Source: Neckera pumila
Taxonomy: Eukaryota > Streptophyta > Bryopsida > Hypnales > Neckeraceae
Direction of reading: 5' to 3'
Length of the DNA: 64,000 nt
NCBI GenBank assembly: GCA_963969595.1
Contig: OZ018412.1
Span: 3,598,501 to 3,662,500 of the forward strand
In this document: one piece after another, positions 47,167 to 59,230 of the stretch
Numbering within the stretch: the stretch's first letter is position 1
Layout: each line of letters begins with the position of its first letter
Made by a program: the position numbers and the translations under genes
The notes under the pieces: generated by a model
The model's input: only the letters and a program-made list of their open reading frames with translations
What the model was told of the DNA's origin: nothing
Database searches by the model: none

Positions 47167-50100
47167 CACTACAACAAACGGGTATTTTATGACTGCAAAA
47201 ATATGACTGGAAATGACTGGCGACTGCTCATAGTCATATTCTTGGAGGCCAACACCTTACTGCAAAATATGACTGCAAAATATGACTGGCAGTCATATTT
47301 CGGCCTTGTACTTTACGGGTGTATAGTGTACGTCCATTGGGAACGCCAAAATACTTCATAGGAAATGGCAGGGAACATATTTAGGGAACGGCAAGTCATA
47401 TTTGCCAATCATATTTTGGTTGAGTTATATTTTGCAGTCATATGTCCATGGTAGTGATATTTTTTGGGGGAGGGACAACCAAAGGGAAATTTGGATGGGC
47501 AGTCGTATTTTTGCCTCAGTTATATTTTGAAGTTATATTTTTTTATCAATCATATTTTGTAGTCACATTCTTTTGGTAGTGATTTTATTTTACTTTTGCA
47601 ACACAAGAAAAAGGTAGGCAATCTAAGATGATCTTTTTGTATTCCTTTGGATGTAAGTGTGACTTTATTTCATGCCTTTTAATTTTTTTTTTTTTTTTGT
47701 ATGTTGTATCCTTATATAATTGGCGTCTAATACCTTGGGATAGCACATGTTTTTATTATAACTAATTATTTTAAATTTTTTGTAGGATTCACAAGGGATC
47801 TAAATAAAAATAAAGCAAATAATAATAGGAAACAATTGATGGGTTCATTCTTGGCCCATTGTATTAAAAGAGACGCCTCATTTTTAGATGTCCTTTGGTA
47901 GAAACATGCTTATATTTTAATAAATATATTAAAAAAAATTTGTAGGACATAAAAAAAGTAGAGAGGAATAAAGCAATTAACAACAAGAGACAATTCAAAT
48001 TTTGTTTGAGGATTCAGCGAGAAATTAGAGAAGAATTAAAGCCTAAGGACGAATTGCATCACCAAGGTAGGATCAAGCCTAAAAATCCAAGATGAAAACA
48101 AAGCTTGTCTTACTTCACTATTGGATCTTATTGTGAGGTTGATTGATTATGTTGATTGATTATGATGGATGATATAAATTGAGAGCTAATTAGATTGGTT
48201 GAATCAAAGTGAAATCTAATGCATTTAAACTAATAATGTAAATTGAAGGTTGTGGACTTTAAAAAAAACACTTGAAACTTGAGAAGAATCAAATCCAAGA
48301 AGGAGAAATACAAGTGTGAGAAAATCCATATTCGAGTGGTCATGGAGCAAGAGTAAATGAGGAGTGCAATTTGTGTAGAGAATATAAGAGTTTGAAGTAG
48401 AAGTATGGGTTCCAAGTTGCTATTTGAAGCTTTGGACATAGTTAGAAGATTAATTGACTCCCTTATAGAATATAGATCTTTGACTATGTATCAATAAATA
48501 AAAATTGTTGATTACAATACGCGTAGTTGACTAAAGGAAGTTTTAAGGTTTTAAATATATATTTAGTTAGCATTTATGAGGCTACTGTCATTACAATTGT
48601 TTGACTCCTAGAATAATTAGAAATTAATTAGCAAAAATAGAAGTCAAAGATTGCAATTCTAAAATATTCCAAAAAATAGAAGAAAAAATTAAAAAAGATA
48701 ATTTGGAGAAAGTCAAGAGGGGGAAGTAGAAAGACGTAGGTTGAATAAAAAGAATAACAATGATCATAGACAAAATTTATATACCTTGTTGTAAGAGTTA
48801 TTACATAAATTGTATATACAAACACAAAAAAATGTAATAAAAATGAATCAATGCAAGCTTTAGGATACAATTACTATATGTATATTAGAAAATGGGGATG
48901 TGGTAAAAATGGATTTTGAGACACGTCCTTAAATTTGGCACTCTTCTTGTAATTCAAAATCACTTATTCTAGGTAATTTCTAGAGGTTTCCAATAACACA
49001 TTATAGTTTAAAAAATAAATAAAATTTAAAGAGGATAGAATACGATGAATTGGATAGTCAACAACGTTAGTTTATATTTTTGGATAAAAAATATCAAAAT
49101 CATCCAATTCAAATTTTAAAAGAACTTTAAAATTTAGGTGACATTTAGAATCTAATTTTAAAAATTAAAATTAATTTAAAAGAAAATGGGCTAGACAAAC
49201 ATGTTGGTTGAAGTCTTGAAGAATGGATTAGAGTCAAAATTTCATACATCAATAATTTTTACTAAAAATATCCCATTATTAAAAAATTTACTATTTTAGA
49301 ATAAACATGCAGTGCTCTATAACTGAAGCTAATAAAAATTTTGAATATCTCAATTTGGATTTGGAAATCTAGAATTTTGACCTAGATTAGCCAAAACCAT
49401 TTAAAACCTCTAACTTTTATAGTTTGTATTAGCTTTTGTGAAGATGTGAACTACTTATACTCTTGCTTATACTTTATCACTTGAAAATACTTATTCATTA
49501 CTTAGAATGCCAATTGAACAACATTTAAATATTTAGCTTAGGATTCAAAGCTCACCAACAAAGAATATGGTTGTGCATGCTTTATTTCAAGGATACAGAT
49601 AAAACCCTCACATATGTCATGTATTGAAGTTTGTTTGTTTTTTTAAAAGTTCTCAGCAATGTTATACAAGCCGTATTTATTGAAGGTGTCTTTGTGAGGC
49701 CCTACAAAAGTCACAAAATTATTTATATGAAGATTCAGGGTTACTGTGGGCATGCACATGCTTGTATTGCAATAAATAGATGGTTGTTTAAATGTTCCTA
49801 CAAGGATATAGATTGTAAAAGCATAAACCCATTTTTTGCTTCAAAGAAGCTTTTAAATAGTGCTTCTATCAAATACTTTTGCTCTTGTACACTTTATGCA
49901 TGAATGTAGATACTTTCACAGACGCATGGCATCTATTTGGATGTCCTCTTTTGGCCATAATTGTAGGTGCTTAAGGTCTTGCAACTTCTCTTCATGCATT
50001 TTGTGGAGTTTTAGTGTGAATATATATCCACTTTGGATTGAATTTGGTTGTTAAAATAGCTAAATTGTTTGATATAGTTATATTTGGTCAATTGCAGGAC

Positions 50101-50394
50101 TGAGATAAGTTTCATGACTAAAGTAAGTCCCATGACTAAAGTAAGTCATATACATGACTAGAACAAGTTACATGACTAGAGTAAGTTATGTGTATGACAA
50201 AATGACTAGGACAATTATATGTATGACAATATGACTAGGACAAGTCATGTGATTAGGATTTTAAAACCCTAGCTGCCACTAGTTAGGGCTTTAAAATCCT
50301 AGCCACAGTTTTTTTTGTAGCCGCCCTTTCAAAGTGCAACATTTGGCTAATTTTCTTCTTTCTTCTTTTTCTTTGTTTCTTGTCGCCTCCTAGG

Positions 50395-50960
50395 TTTTGC
50401 TCCTTGTTGTTTTCTAGCTCATAGTTCTTGTTGCTTCTAAGTTTTTCTTTCTTATTAATACCTTTTAGATCTTGCTTCTTTTTATTTCTTAATTCTTATT
50501 TGTTGTTGCTTATTAGTTCTTTCTTCTTGTTGCCTCCTAGTTCTTGCTCCTTGCTCTTAGTTTCCTCTTGTTGTTTCTTTGTTCTTATTCCTTGCTTTGA
50601 ATTTCTTTTTGTTGCTTCTTCGTTTTTGCTCCTTGCTTTTAGTTTTCTCTTATTGCCTCTTAGTTCTTGCTCTTTGCTTTTAGTTTCTTCTTGTTACATC
50701 TTAGTTTTTGATACTTATTGCTTTTTTAGTTTTTGCTTCTAATTTTCTTGTTGTTGCATCTTGATCCAAGCTTCTTGTTGTTTCTTGTTGAATCTTAGTT
50801 CTTGCTTTTTTTTGTTATTTGTTGTATTTTCTTGCCTCTTGACTTGTGTTTTTTGTTACATCTTGCTTTTTGTTGCATTTTGGTGCATCTTACCTTTTGC
50901 TTGTTGTTACCTCTTAACACTTGCTACCTTTTGCTTCTTATTTCTTCTATCACTATTGTT
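50395..50960 (+). repeat. T-rich minisatellite inside the CACTA element
   Basis: Degenerate tandem units of about 35-40 bp based on TTGTTGCTTCTTAGTTCTTG and CTCCTTGCTTTTAG. It forces Leu/Ser/Cys/Phe-rich ORFs in several frames (for example 50428-50742), which I regard as non-coding by-products. Confidence 0.65.
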
Positions 50961-51399
50961 TTTCTTTCTTCCTATTTATTTGTATTCTCTAAAGACACAT
51001 TGTTTATGGCTTTTCTTATTTTAAACTTGTGCTATGTATTTTGTGTTGCCTTAAATCTTTGAAGGTTGAGGTATATTGTTCATTCACTAAAAATTAACCT
51101 CCTTGATTGTACATGTAGGCACCAAGTTGGAATGAAGTTGTTGAAGGCTACTTGCAACACCAAAAAGGCAACATCTTCACATTTTTTGTAAGGAATATAG
51201 GTCCTATAAATGTATGAAAATATGTATTCATAGATTTTCATTGTGATTTGTTTTATTTTAGTGACTAATAAATGTCTTTTGAAATGAGTGACATTCTTTC
51301 TTGTATTTACTTTCTCTAATATAGTTGTCTCTTGTGCATCTTAAAAACCATACGTAATCATTTTTAATTGGATGGAGTCTTTTATTTAGCTACTAAACC

Positions 51400-52240
51400 A
51401 TATTGATGCATGACTCTAATGCGTCATGTCCATTATAATGTATAAAAAACGTGATTGTAGACCATGATAGAAGCTACTATAAACCTTAATGACTCCAATT
51501 ACAAACGATGCACACAAATGTAAGGAATGTGACTCTTACTTATTTGGAATATCACTTGCTTGAGTCATATTTCATAAAATATCTTGACCAAAACATGATT
51601 GGTTGTAGTCACATAATGCACACAATCATGCCAAAAAAATGACTCTATCCTTTTAGAAATATAACTACACTCAATCATAAAATTACTACAGTAATAACAT
51701 TCCATGTGAATTGTTACATCAGCCAAAAATATTACTCATAGCAGTCACATCAATAGAGAACATGACTCATGAGAGTCATTTTTCACATCAACAAAAAATA
51801 TAACTTGCAAGAGTCACATTCCATATAAGCAAAAATATGACTCACCACAGTCATATACAACATCAACCAAAATATGACTCACTATAGTCATATGCCACAT
51901 CAATCAAAATATGACTTACTACAATTGTATTCCACGTCAGCCAAAAATATGACTCCGTTGAGTCATATTCCACGTAGGATTTTTTTATTTGCCCGGGCAG
52001 GTCATGAGAAAGTCAAGCCTCCAAGGATAGTCAATGTATATGCCACGTTGGCAAAATACATCTAAATATGGCTAAATGTACCCCCAACTTATATGACTAA
52101 AAAATATGCCTTGCAAAATATGACTTGTCGGTAATGATTGGGCGCAGGCATATTACCAGTCATCTACAGTGATTTTTGGCAGAGTCCTATTTTCAGATTT
52201 TATGACTCAACGCAGTCATATTTTGCAGTCATAAAACATC
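51400..52240. repeat. Subterminal palindromic motif array of the CACTA element
   Basis: Many copies of AATATGACTC.…AGTCATAT and related inverted motifs, often spaced by CCACATCAACCAAA or CCACGTCAGCCAAA. Density rises toward the right end. The pattern matches transposase-binding subterminal regions of En/Spm-type elements. Binding is inferred. Confidence 0.7.
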
Positions 52241-52255
52241 ATTTTTGTTGTAGTG

Positions 52256-53192
52256 CTAGCCGGCATCATCCCAATTTTGGTATATTCACATGTATGTGAA
52301 TTCCAATCTAAGTACCTACCTATTGACATGAAAGCTGTCAATGGTACCACTTAAATTGGCTGCCTTAATCGGCCTTGAACTGCTGCCGGTTCTCAATCAA
52401 CTGGGGGTGGCTAGGTTGGGTTTAGGGTTAGGAAAAAATCAATAGTGGATTTACAAAAGACTTTTAAATTTACCGTAATAATTAAAAAGGAATTACCACA
52501 ACAATTAAATAAGTTACTAAAATTTATCCCTAGAGATAAAATAGCAATAAAAGTGGACAAAGTGTAGAAAGTTATCAAGAGAAATCTTTAGGAATCATCT
52601 AGGAATCTTTTAAAAATCTTTTACGAATCTTAGAATATAAGATAAAAGTAGAGGTAACTTAGAACTGTAAGGTAAAAAAGAATTACGGAAGAGTTTAAAT
52701 GAACCGGACAAGGATCAAAACTCACTCGTAAATAACATTTACTCAGAATATAAAAAGTGAATATTTTTACCTTCTTGAAGATTCAAAAGCAAAGGTAAAA
52801 ATTAATTTCTAAAGGTAAAAATAGATGTAACTTAGAACTTTAGGATAAAACAGAGTTACAAAATTTTTTTGATGAACTAGACAATGGTCAAAACTCACCT
52901 GTAAATAATATTTACCTAAAAAGTCAAAAGTGAGAAGTTTTTACCTTCTTAAAGATTCAAAGCAAAGGTTAAAAAATAAAAACGTCAATCTCCAAAGGCA
53001 AAAGTCAAATTCCAAATTAACCCAATTAGTAAAAAATAGTTAAGAATGTATCACAAAGGTTAAAAAGATTTACAAAAGATAATCTAAAGAATGAAACTTA
53101 AGAAAGAAGAATTTCAAGGTTATAGATTAAGTTCACCTTTGGTTTGAACAAACATTGAAAGAATTATAATAGAACAAAGCTTTTAACGAAAT
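52256..53192. repeat. Local tandem duplication, about 172-bp period
   Basis: Two diverged copies, about 52644-52815 and 52816-52985, share TAACTTAGAACT, CAAAACTCACCYGTAAATAA and TTTTTACCTTCTT. Non-coding, A-rich. The flanks of this tandem pair show nothing else. Confidence 0.55.
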
Positions 53193-53480
53193 CATTAGAG
53201 GAGATTTCAGGGTATTGGGAGACTGCAAGTTCCTTTGTGTTTTCAAACTACAGAAATGGGCCTGAAGCAGCTGGCTAGCTTGGCATAGCAATTGCCACAT
53301 CATTTTTGAAAAAAAAAAAAAAAAAATGCTGAAAATGATGTTTTGGTTTAAAAAAAATTCTTTTTTTTCTTTTTTGAAAAAAAAAAAATCTGACACGCCC
53401 GTACTATCGTTCATTGAATCTGGGCAGATTGGAGAACGGGCCTGAAACAATCTTCCAAGGCCCCTGAAACTCCTCTAATG
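53193..53480 (-). mobile_element. MITE family A, copy 3 (reverse)
   Basis: Termini CATTAGAGGAGATTTCAGGG and, reversed, CATTAGAGGAGTTTCAGGGG. The interior in reverse carries the ACGGGCCT…CTGCCCAGATT and ATGTGGCAATTGCTATGCCA features of the family. It is intact in length and non-coding. Confidence 0.75.
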
Positions 53481-54044
53481 CAAGTTAGAATCGAAAGAGA
53501 CTCAAAAGAGTCAACTAGAGTTGATCAAAACAAGTAGAATTCAGACTTAGGTAGAAGATAAAAAACAAGGAATAATCCAAATTTCAATATTCAATTTCAA
53601 TATTTAAATCATTTGCAATTGAGGGATGAAGTTTAAAGTTAGTTTAGAATTAGAACTTCATCAACCATTATCCGCTAGGGATATAGGTCAAGTTTGGAAT
53701 TCTTTATCGTTTTGAAAAAGGCAAAATAAGCCCTACGGATTATGCTATTTCATCATCTTCCTTGACTAACAATTACTAGACCTCAATTTTGGCAATTAGA
53801 GTCAAAATTGGCTGCCAACATTAACATGTGATTCATTTTGGATAAATGTTAACAAGTACAAAAATTTGGAATAGGAAAACAACAAGATCCATTCCCTGGA
53901 AGGCTCAACTGGATTTCATGTTGTTAAATACCTCTTAAAAGTTCTACATCAAAAATACAAGAACCTGGTTTGTGTACACTTTATTTCAAGGTTGGGAACC
54001 AAGCACCTACAATACAATGTAATGGATTTTTTAAAAATCAAAGT
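53481..54044. other. Unassigned DNA
   Basis: No gene and no repeat partner were noticed, apart from a short TTTATTTCAAGGTTGGGA resemblance to about 49583. Confidence 0.3.
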
Positions 54045-54355
54045 CCAGAAGAGTTTAAGAGTTAGTATGTCATTGACAACATGATAAGCATAGGCTTAAC
54101 CTTCATATTATAGGTCTATAAATGTTATACATAGACACTACTTTGAAAAAGTGGAAACAATATGTTCTTTTGAAATTTTTAAACAATTTAATGCATTGGA
54201 TTTATTTGTGAATTAAATTCCCATAACTTAAGAAAATAGAAAGTTTCACATAATTCAAGTTTTTTACTGAAAACATCTCATGTCTAGAATTAGTGTGTTT
54301 GAATCCTATCTTAGAGCCACTAAGAATCCAATTTTGTCCTTGTATTATAAATAAC
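54045..54355 (+). repeat. Dispersed repeat D, copy 2
   Basis: Direct counterpart of 36021-36345, about 80 percent similar by eye across shared blocks. Non-coding, unknown class. Confidence 0.6.
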
Positions 54356-54479
54356 TAAACTCAATAATTTTTAAAGAAAAAACAGTAATAAAATTTTCAT
54401 TATGCTAATTATTCCAAAATCTCAATTAAATTCTTGAACATAAATTTATTAGAATTCAAAATTTACTATAAAATTTTAG

Positions 54480-55014
54480 TTAACCACTAAAGGACCAAAG
54501 AGCCCAATTTGGACTTTCTAAAAACTTAGATAGCCTCTATTGACTTTATGGTTTGGAATTTTTACATGATTTTTTAGAATGGATGCTATTCATCATAACC
54601 TATATGTGAAGATTTGTTTTATGTCATTCCAATAAATATTGTACAAGTTAAATTTTTTTTCAATTTCAATATTAAACCACAGAGCAAAAAATATATTCTA
54701 AGAAAATATGATTTATTTTTTTGGATTTTTATAGATTGATACCTACTCAAATTTATTTGAACCATTCAATTCCAAATAATAAGTTAAGAGCTATAAGGAG
54801 TTTTATTTTGTGATAATAAAGGTAAGAAAAAAACATATAAAGTCGTCATTTGCAATTAATTTTGAAAATTGGCAAAATAAAATAAAATCAAGGATAGTAA
54901 TTTTTAAGAGAACATTCTCACCATTGAAAATAATAATTTTGAGTTTTTCATAAAAGTTATAAACTAATTTTTTAATTTTTTAATTCAATACCACGTTTTA
55001 ATTTACAACTTTTT
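54480..55014 (+). repeat. Repeat family B, partial copy
   Basis: Begins TTAACCACTAAAGGACCAAA and runs into A/T-rich DNA. No right terminus is identified before the next copy begins at 55015. Confidence 0.5.
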
Positions 55015-56255
55015 TTAACCCCTAAAGGACCAAACACCATTTTTTGGCAATATAGCAATTTTGGGCAGCTCACTACAAATAGAAATTTTATTTTTTTTCT
55101 TTAAAATTTTTACACAAGATGTGTCTAAGGAGTAGCTTCAAGGCTCAAGAATTTTCATAACTTTTGACTACATGGGTAAAAAGTTATTGCATGATATGTC
55201 ATTTTTTGCATACGGCGGGCAATCCGGGCAGCTAAAAAATTTCTAAAAATACTTTTTTGAAATATTAAAATTTGAAATTGGTTTTATAGATTTATATATA
55301 CTTGGAAAGCTTTGAATCATTTTATTTGGATTAACAAGTCAAAAGTTATGAGGACATTAAAATCATTAGATGATATTTGGGGGTCTTGGAGGGCCATTTT
55401 AGGCCCGTTCCCTAATCTGCCCAGATTCAATGAATGCCGGTACGGGGGTGTCAGAATTTTTTTTTTCAAAAAAAAAAAAAATTTACCAAAATATCATTTT
55501 AAGCAAAAAAAAGATTTTTTTTTTTTTCAAAAAATGACGTGGCAGTTGCTATGCCACATCAGCTAGCTGCTGCTGCTGCGTTCCTGCAGTCTAGGAATGT
55601 AGCAAACAACAGGGGAATTCAGAGCCCTCCAAGACCCCCGAATCTCATCTAATGGTTTTGGTTTGTGGGTAGTTATGGAATCTCTACTCTAAAATAAACT
55701 TTGAAGTCCTTTATCTAACTCAATTTTCAATATTTTTGAAAAAAATAAAAAGCATTGGGTGTAGATTGTTTATTACAATATCACAAACATTGGGATTGGA
55801 ATTTTTCAATTCCATAATTAAATTCTTGACAATTTAGTGTTTTGAGTCATTCTCTACCTCTTCCTATTTACTATTTTTTTCCTATATGTTGTACAATTCC
55901 AAATGATCTTGAAAATTTTCAAGCATGTAGAAAACTTTCCTTGAGGAATGAATCCAAAGAGCAACCACCATTTTGGACATTTTTTCATACAAATGTGACC
56001 CTATGAAGGGCAGCTGCTTGGATTTTTGCAGTGACAAAGAAAGGATTTTTGTCAATTAAAACGCTATTATCTTGCAATCCACATGGTGGAAAATTCTGAA
56101 ATTTCTTCCACATCTTTTTAAACCAGTGTACTACAAGATCATATGGTTATATATTTTCAAAAATTATTTTTTTTCTAAAGTTTGGTACTTGTATTAGAAA
56201 TGGCAGTTTTGGAGCGGTTTTAATGAAAACATAGTCAAAAATATTTAGGGGTAAA
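55015..56255 (+). mobile_element. Repeat family B, copy interrupted by MITE A copy 4
   Basis: Begins TTAACCCCTAAAGGACCAAA and ends near ATATTTAGGGGTAAA, an inverted, degraded terminus. The blocks GCTCACTACAAATAG, AAGGAGTAGCTTCAAGG and GTGGGTAGTTATGGA match the foldback element at 57997-58758. It is interrupted at 55364-55654. Confidence 0.6.
55364..55654 (+). mobile_element. MITE family A, copy 4
   Basis: CATTAGATGATATTTGGGGG to CGAATCTCATCTAATG, 291 bp, very similar to copy 1 (10792-11091). It interrupts a family B repeat, so it is the younger of the two. It provides the uninterrupted reference sequence for the split copy 2. Confidence 0.8.
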
Positions 56256-57803
56256 AGATGAATATGATAGTTGTTTTGATTAAAATTATTTATATATATG
56301 TTCAACCCATTTTTCCACTTACTGGCTTAATGCATAAACTTTAGGGCATAAGGTAAACGTGCCATTTATCATACATAGTATAGAACCGAATATCTCTTGC
56401 ACACAAATCGCATAATTTTTCCATTAAGAAGAGGCTTCTTCCTAGCAACCGCACAACCACCAGAAGCTATGTGGTGAAGGGCAATTAAATTTTTTTTACA
56501 TAAAACCTTTCTTGACAAGATTTACAATTGCATTGAATTTATATGGTCTCATTGTATGATTTGATTATCTTCAAAGTCTGCATTTGACATGGATTTAGTG
56601 CATCAAATTTCAAGAAAAATTAATTTGGAATTTGTTTGTATGAAGACTTCAAAATTTATTTTTGTAGTAATTAATATGCCTATTTTGAAATTTTGGCACA
56701 CTGAACTTACGATCGATGAGAATATTTATTCTAAAACTTTAAAATAATATATTTGAGCAAGTTAACCAAAAGATCCTACTGTTGGATTTATTAAAAAACA
56801 AATATTGATGAAGATTTTGTCCTTGCTTCTGGGACAGGTATTTGAAACAATTCTAGGCCTCTAAACATATTGGTCCTTTAGAATTTATGAGGTTCAAATA
56901 TATTTGATGTATTTAGCTTATTCAACAAAAGTGAATTTGTTGCTGCTACTTCCAAATCTCTCATACTAGTCTAATATATGGCTTTGTGGTTGAATATGCT
57001 CCAAACAAAAATCCTTAAAATTTTTGCTCTTTGCATTTGAAATGGAATTTTAAGTAAAATTTTTTACGTAAAAGGAAATATTCAAGGCTATGAGATCAAC
57101 AGCATGGAGATTATATACAAACAAAATAGAGACGTGGAAAAAACAACACTCAAAAACACAATTTAGAAACAGTTTGGGTTGGCTAAAGAATATGGCAATT
57201 TAAAACATCAATTTGGAACGAGAGGCATGGCCAAGAAGCATGGTCAAAATTTTGTAGAACAGGAGCCAGGGATGAGAGTCATGAAAAGAGAGCTGGTGAA
57301 GGAATTGAGTGCGACTGCTACCTAGGCTTCCCTTCAACTTGAAGGAGGGTACTTAACATTTGGCCACTGGAATTCTTGGAACCAATAGAGGTACATTAGC
57401 ATCTAAATGGACAAGCCTAGTCTCAACCTAGTGATAGCAGTAGGAAGGTAAATGCTTTTGTTTTGATTGTGTATATTGTATAATTTTTTTAATGAATTTA
57501 TAGGAGTATATATCTTGTTTTATTGCAATAAAAATTGTGAATTGAATAAGCTGTCTAAATATGTATAACCAAAAAGTTGACAATAGGTCATCTTCTAGGT
57601 GTTTATAATCATTTTTTCTTCAACCATGTTTATATATCTTTATTTTAAAGAATATATTGATTGGAATACATATCTTATTTTGTTGCTTTTAAAATTGTGA
57701 ATAAAATAAGTCTAAATATGTATGTCTAAAGAGTTGACAATAGGTCAACCTACTTAAGCCATCACTCATTTTGGATGTCTTTGTCCTTTATTGTATTAAA
57801 ACT
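56256..57803. other. Unassigned A+T-rich DNA
   Basis: TTGGTCCTTTAG at about 56869 is a stray family B terminus. 57480-57760 contains two similar segments (AATAAG…TCTAAATATGTAT and GTTGACAATAGGTCA at about 57550-57590 and 57700-57740). No gene. Confidence 0.35.
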
Positions 57804-57996
57804 TCAACCCCTAGAGGACCAAGGCCTTTTTCTGCCAAAAAACATTCAAAACTGCAATTTCTATAGCAAAGAGTAAAAAAACTTGAACATTATTATTTTT
57901 GGACATCTAATCGTAGGATCTTACACCTAAGTAGTATGGAAATGTGTGGAAAAAATTTCAAATTTTTTGACAGCACAGATTGCAAGATATCTTCAT

Positions 57997-58453
57997 TTAA
58001 CCCCTAAAGGACCAAGCTGCCTCTTTTGGCAACATAGCGATTTTGGGTCGCTCACTACGGATGGAGTTTTTATTTTTTTTCTTTGAAAATTTTACACAAC
58101 ATGTGCCCAAGGAGTAGCTTTAAGGCCCAACAATTTTTGTAACTTTTACCTACATAGTTAAAAAGTTATAGCATGATATTTGGTTTTATTTGAACTTTGG
58201 GCAATGCGAGCAGTTCAAAAAATTTCTTTAAAAGTGACTTTTAAAAAAAAAAAAAATTATATTTGGTTCTTTAGATTTATATATATATATATATGGAAAA
58301 CTTTGAATCATTCAATTTCAATCTATGAGTAAAAATTATGAGGATTTTTTGTTTGCGGGTAGTTATGGTTTTCAAAGACTCCATACCTACCCTCAAACTT
58401 AAAATCCTCATTACTTTTTAATCATAGATTGAAATTGAATGATTCGAAGTTTT

Positions 58454-58511
<58 letters not shown>

Positions 58512-58758
58512 TTAAAGAACCAAGTATAATAATTTTTTGAGCTGCCCGGACCACCCAAAGTTCAAAGAAAGTCACATATCATGCAATAACTTTTTAACTA
58601 TGTAATCGATAGTTACGAAAATTGTTGGGCCTTAAAGCTACTCCTCAGACACATGCTATGTAAAATTTAAAAATAAAAAGAATTAAAGCTCAATCTATAG
58701 TAAGCTGCCCAAAATATCTATATTGCCAAATAACGCACCTTGGTCCTTTAGGAGTTAA
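57997..58758. mobile_element. Foldback element: 762-bp near-palindrome
   Basis: The two arms (about 57997-58375 and 58385-58758) are inverted copies along nearly the whole length. They run from TTAACCCCTAAAGGACCA at the left to TGGTCCTTTAGGAGTTAA at the right. Internal pairs include AAGGAGTAGCTTTAAGGCCC with GGGCCTTAAAGCTACTCCT, and CGGGTAGTTATGG with CCATACCTACCC at the centre. The termini are those of family B. The right arm carries an (AT)n expansion. Non-coding. Confidence 0.8.
58456..58508. repeat. (AT)n microsatellite
   Basis: About 26 uninterrupted AT dinucleotides. The corresponding place in the opposite arm of the palindrome (about 58271-58292) has only a short AT run, so this tract expanded after the element formed. 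Confidence 0.9.
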
Positions 58759-59230
58759 AGTGGAAGAAAAAAAATTCAGCACATTGCGGGCCTAGATTAT
58801 TTGACTTTGAACCTTTTTAACTATACTTTTTGCACTACAAAGCTTTGGACTTTAAATCTTTATGATGGAGAATTGAGTTGAGAGTCCAGGAAAAAAAAAC
58901 AAAAAAACTTAATTTTCATACTTCAAAAAATTGTTAAGTTTAGGTAGGTACAAGATAGAAAGAAAATTTTAATTATTAATATCTCTAGAATGGAATTAAA
59001 ATGCACAAATTCCAATGGGTAGATTGTTTTAACAAGCAAAATAAACTTTGTGGAATTTGTTTTTTTTTTAAATTGTGAAAATTGCATTCAGAAATGAATT
59101 CTACAAGTTATTTTTTCAAGAAGATGCTCTAATTGCTCAAAACAAGATTGTCTATAATTTTCTCATTAGAGAAAAGAATGAAATGAATCAAAGCTTTCCA
59201 GGTAGACAAAAATATAATCTATGAGGAAAA

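Larger units (their letters stand above)
47167..52255. mobile_element. Non-autonomous CACTA (En/Spm-like) element, 5.1 kb
   Basis: Left terminus CACTACAACAAACGGGTATT. Right terminus, reversed, CACTACAACAAAAATGATG. Both continue into arrays of TATGACT…AGTCATA motifs (47185-47590 left; about 51400-52240 right), as in CACTA subterminal repeats that bind the transposase. Flanking triplets are CCA and CTA, one mismatch from a perfect 3-bp target duplication. The interior holds a minisatellite and short ORFs, but I see no CACTA transposase domain. A second terminus of the same family is at 18458-18838. Confidence 0.85.
57804..59230 (+). mobile_element. Repeat family B, older copy split by a foldback element
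   Basis: Collinear with 21721-22545 on both sides of the insert at 57997-58758. The left part contains GCACAGATTGCAAGATATCT. The right part begins GTGGAAG, then CAGCACATTGCGGGC, and continues through TGGAGAATTGAGTTGAGAG and ATGGAATTAAAATGCAC. Non-coding. Confidence 0.65.

Noticed and set aside
50428..51062. Hydrophobic Leu/Ser/Cys-rich ORFs of 86-104 codons
   Set aside because: They are translations of a T-rich minisatellite in several frames, without start context or conservation.
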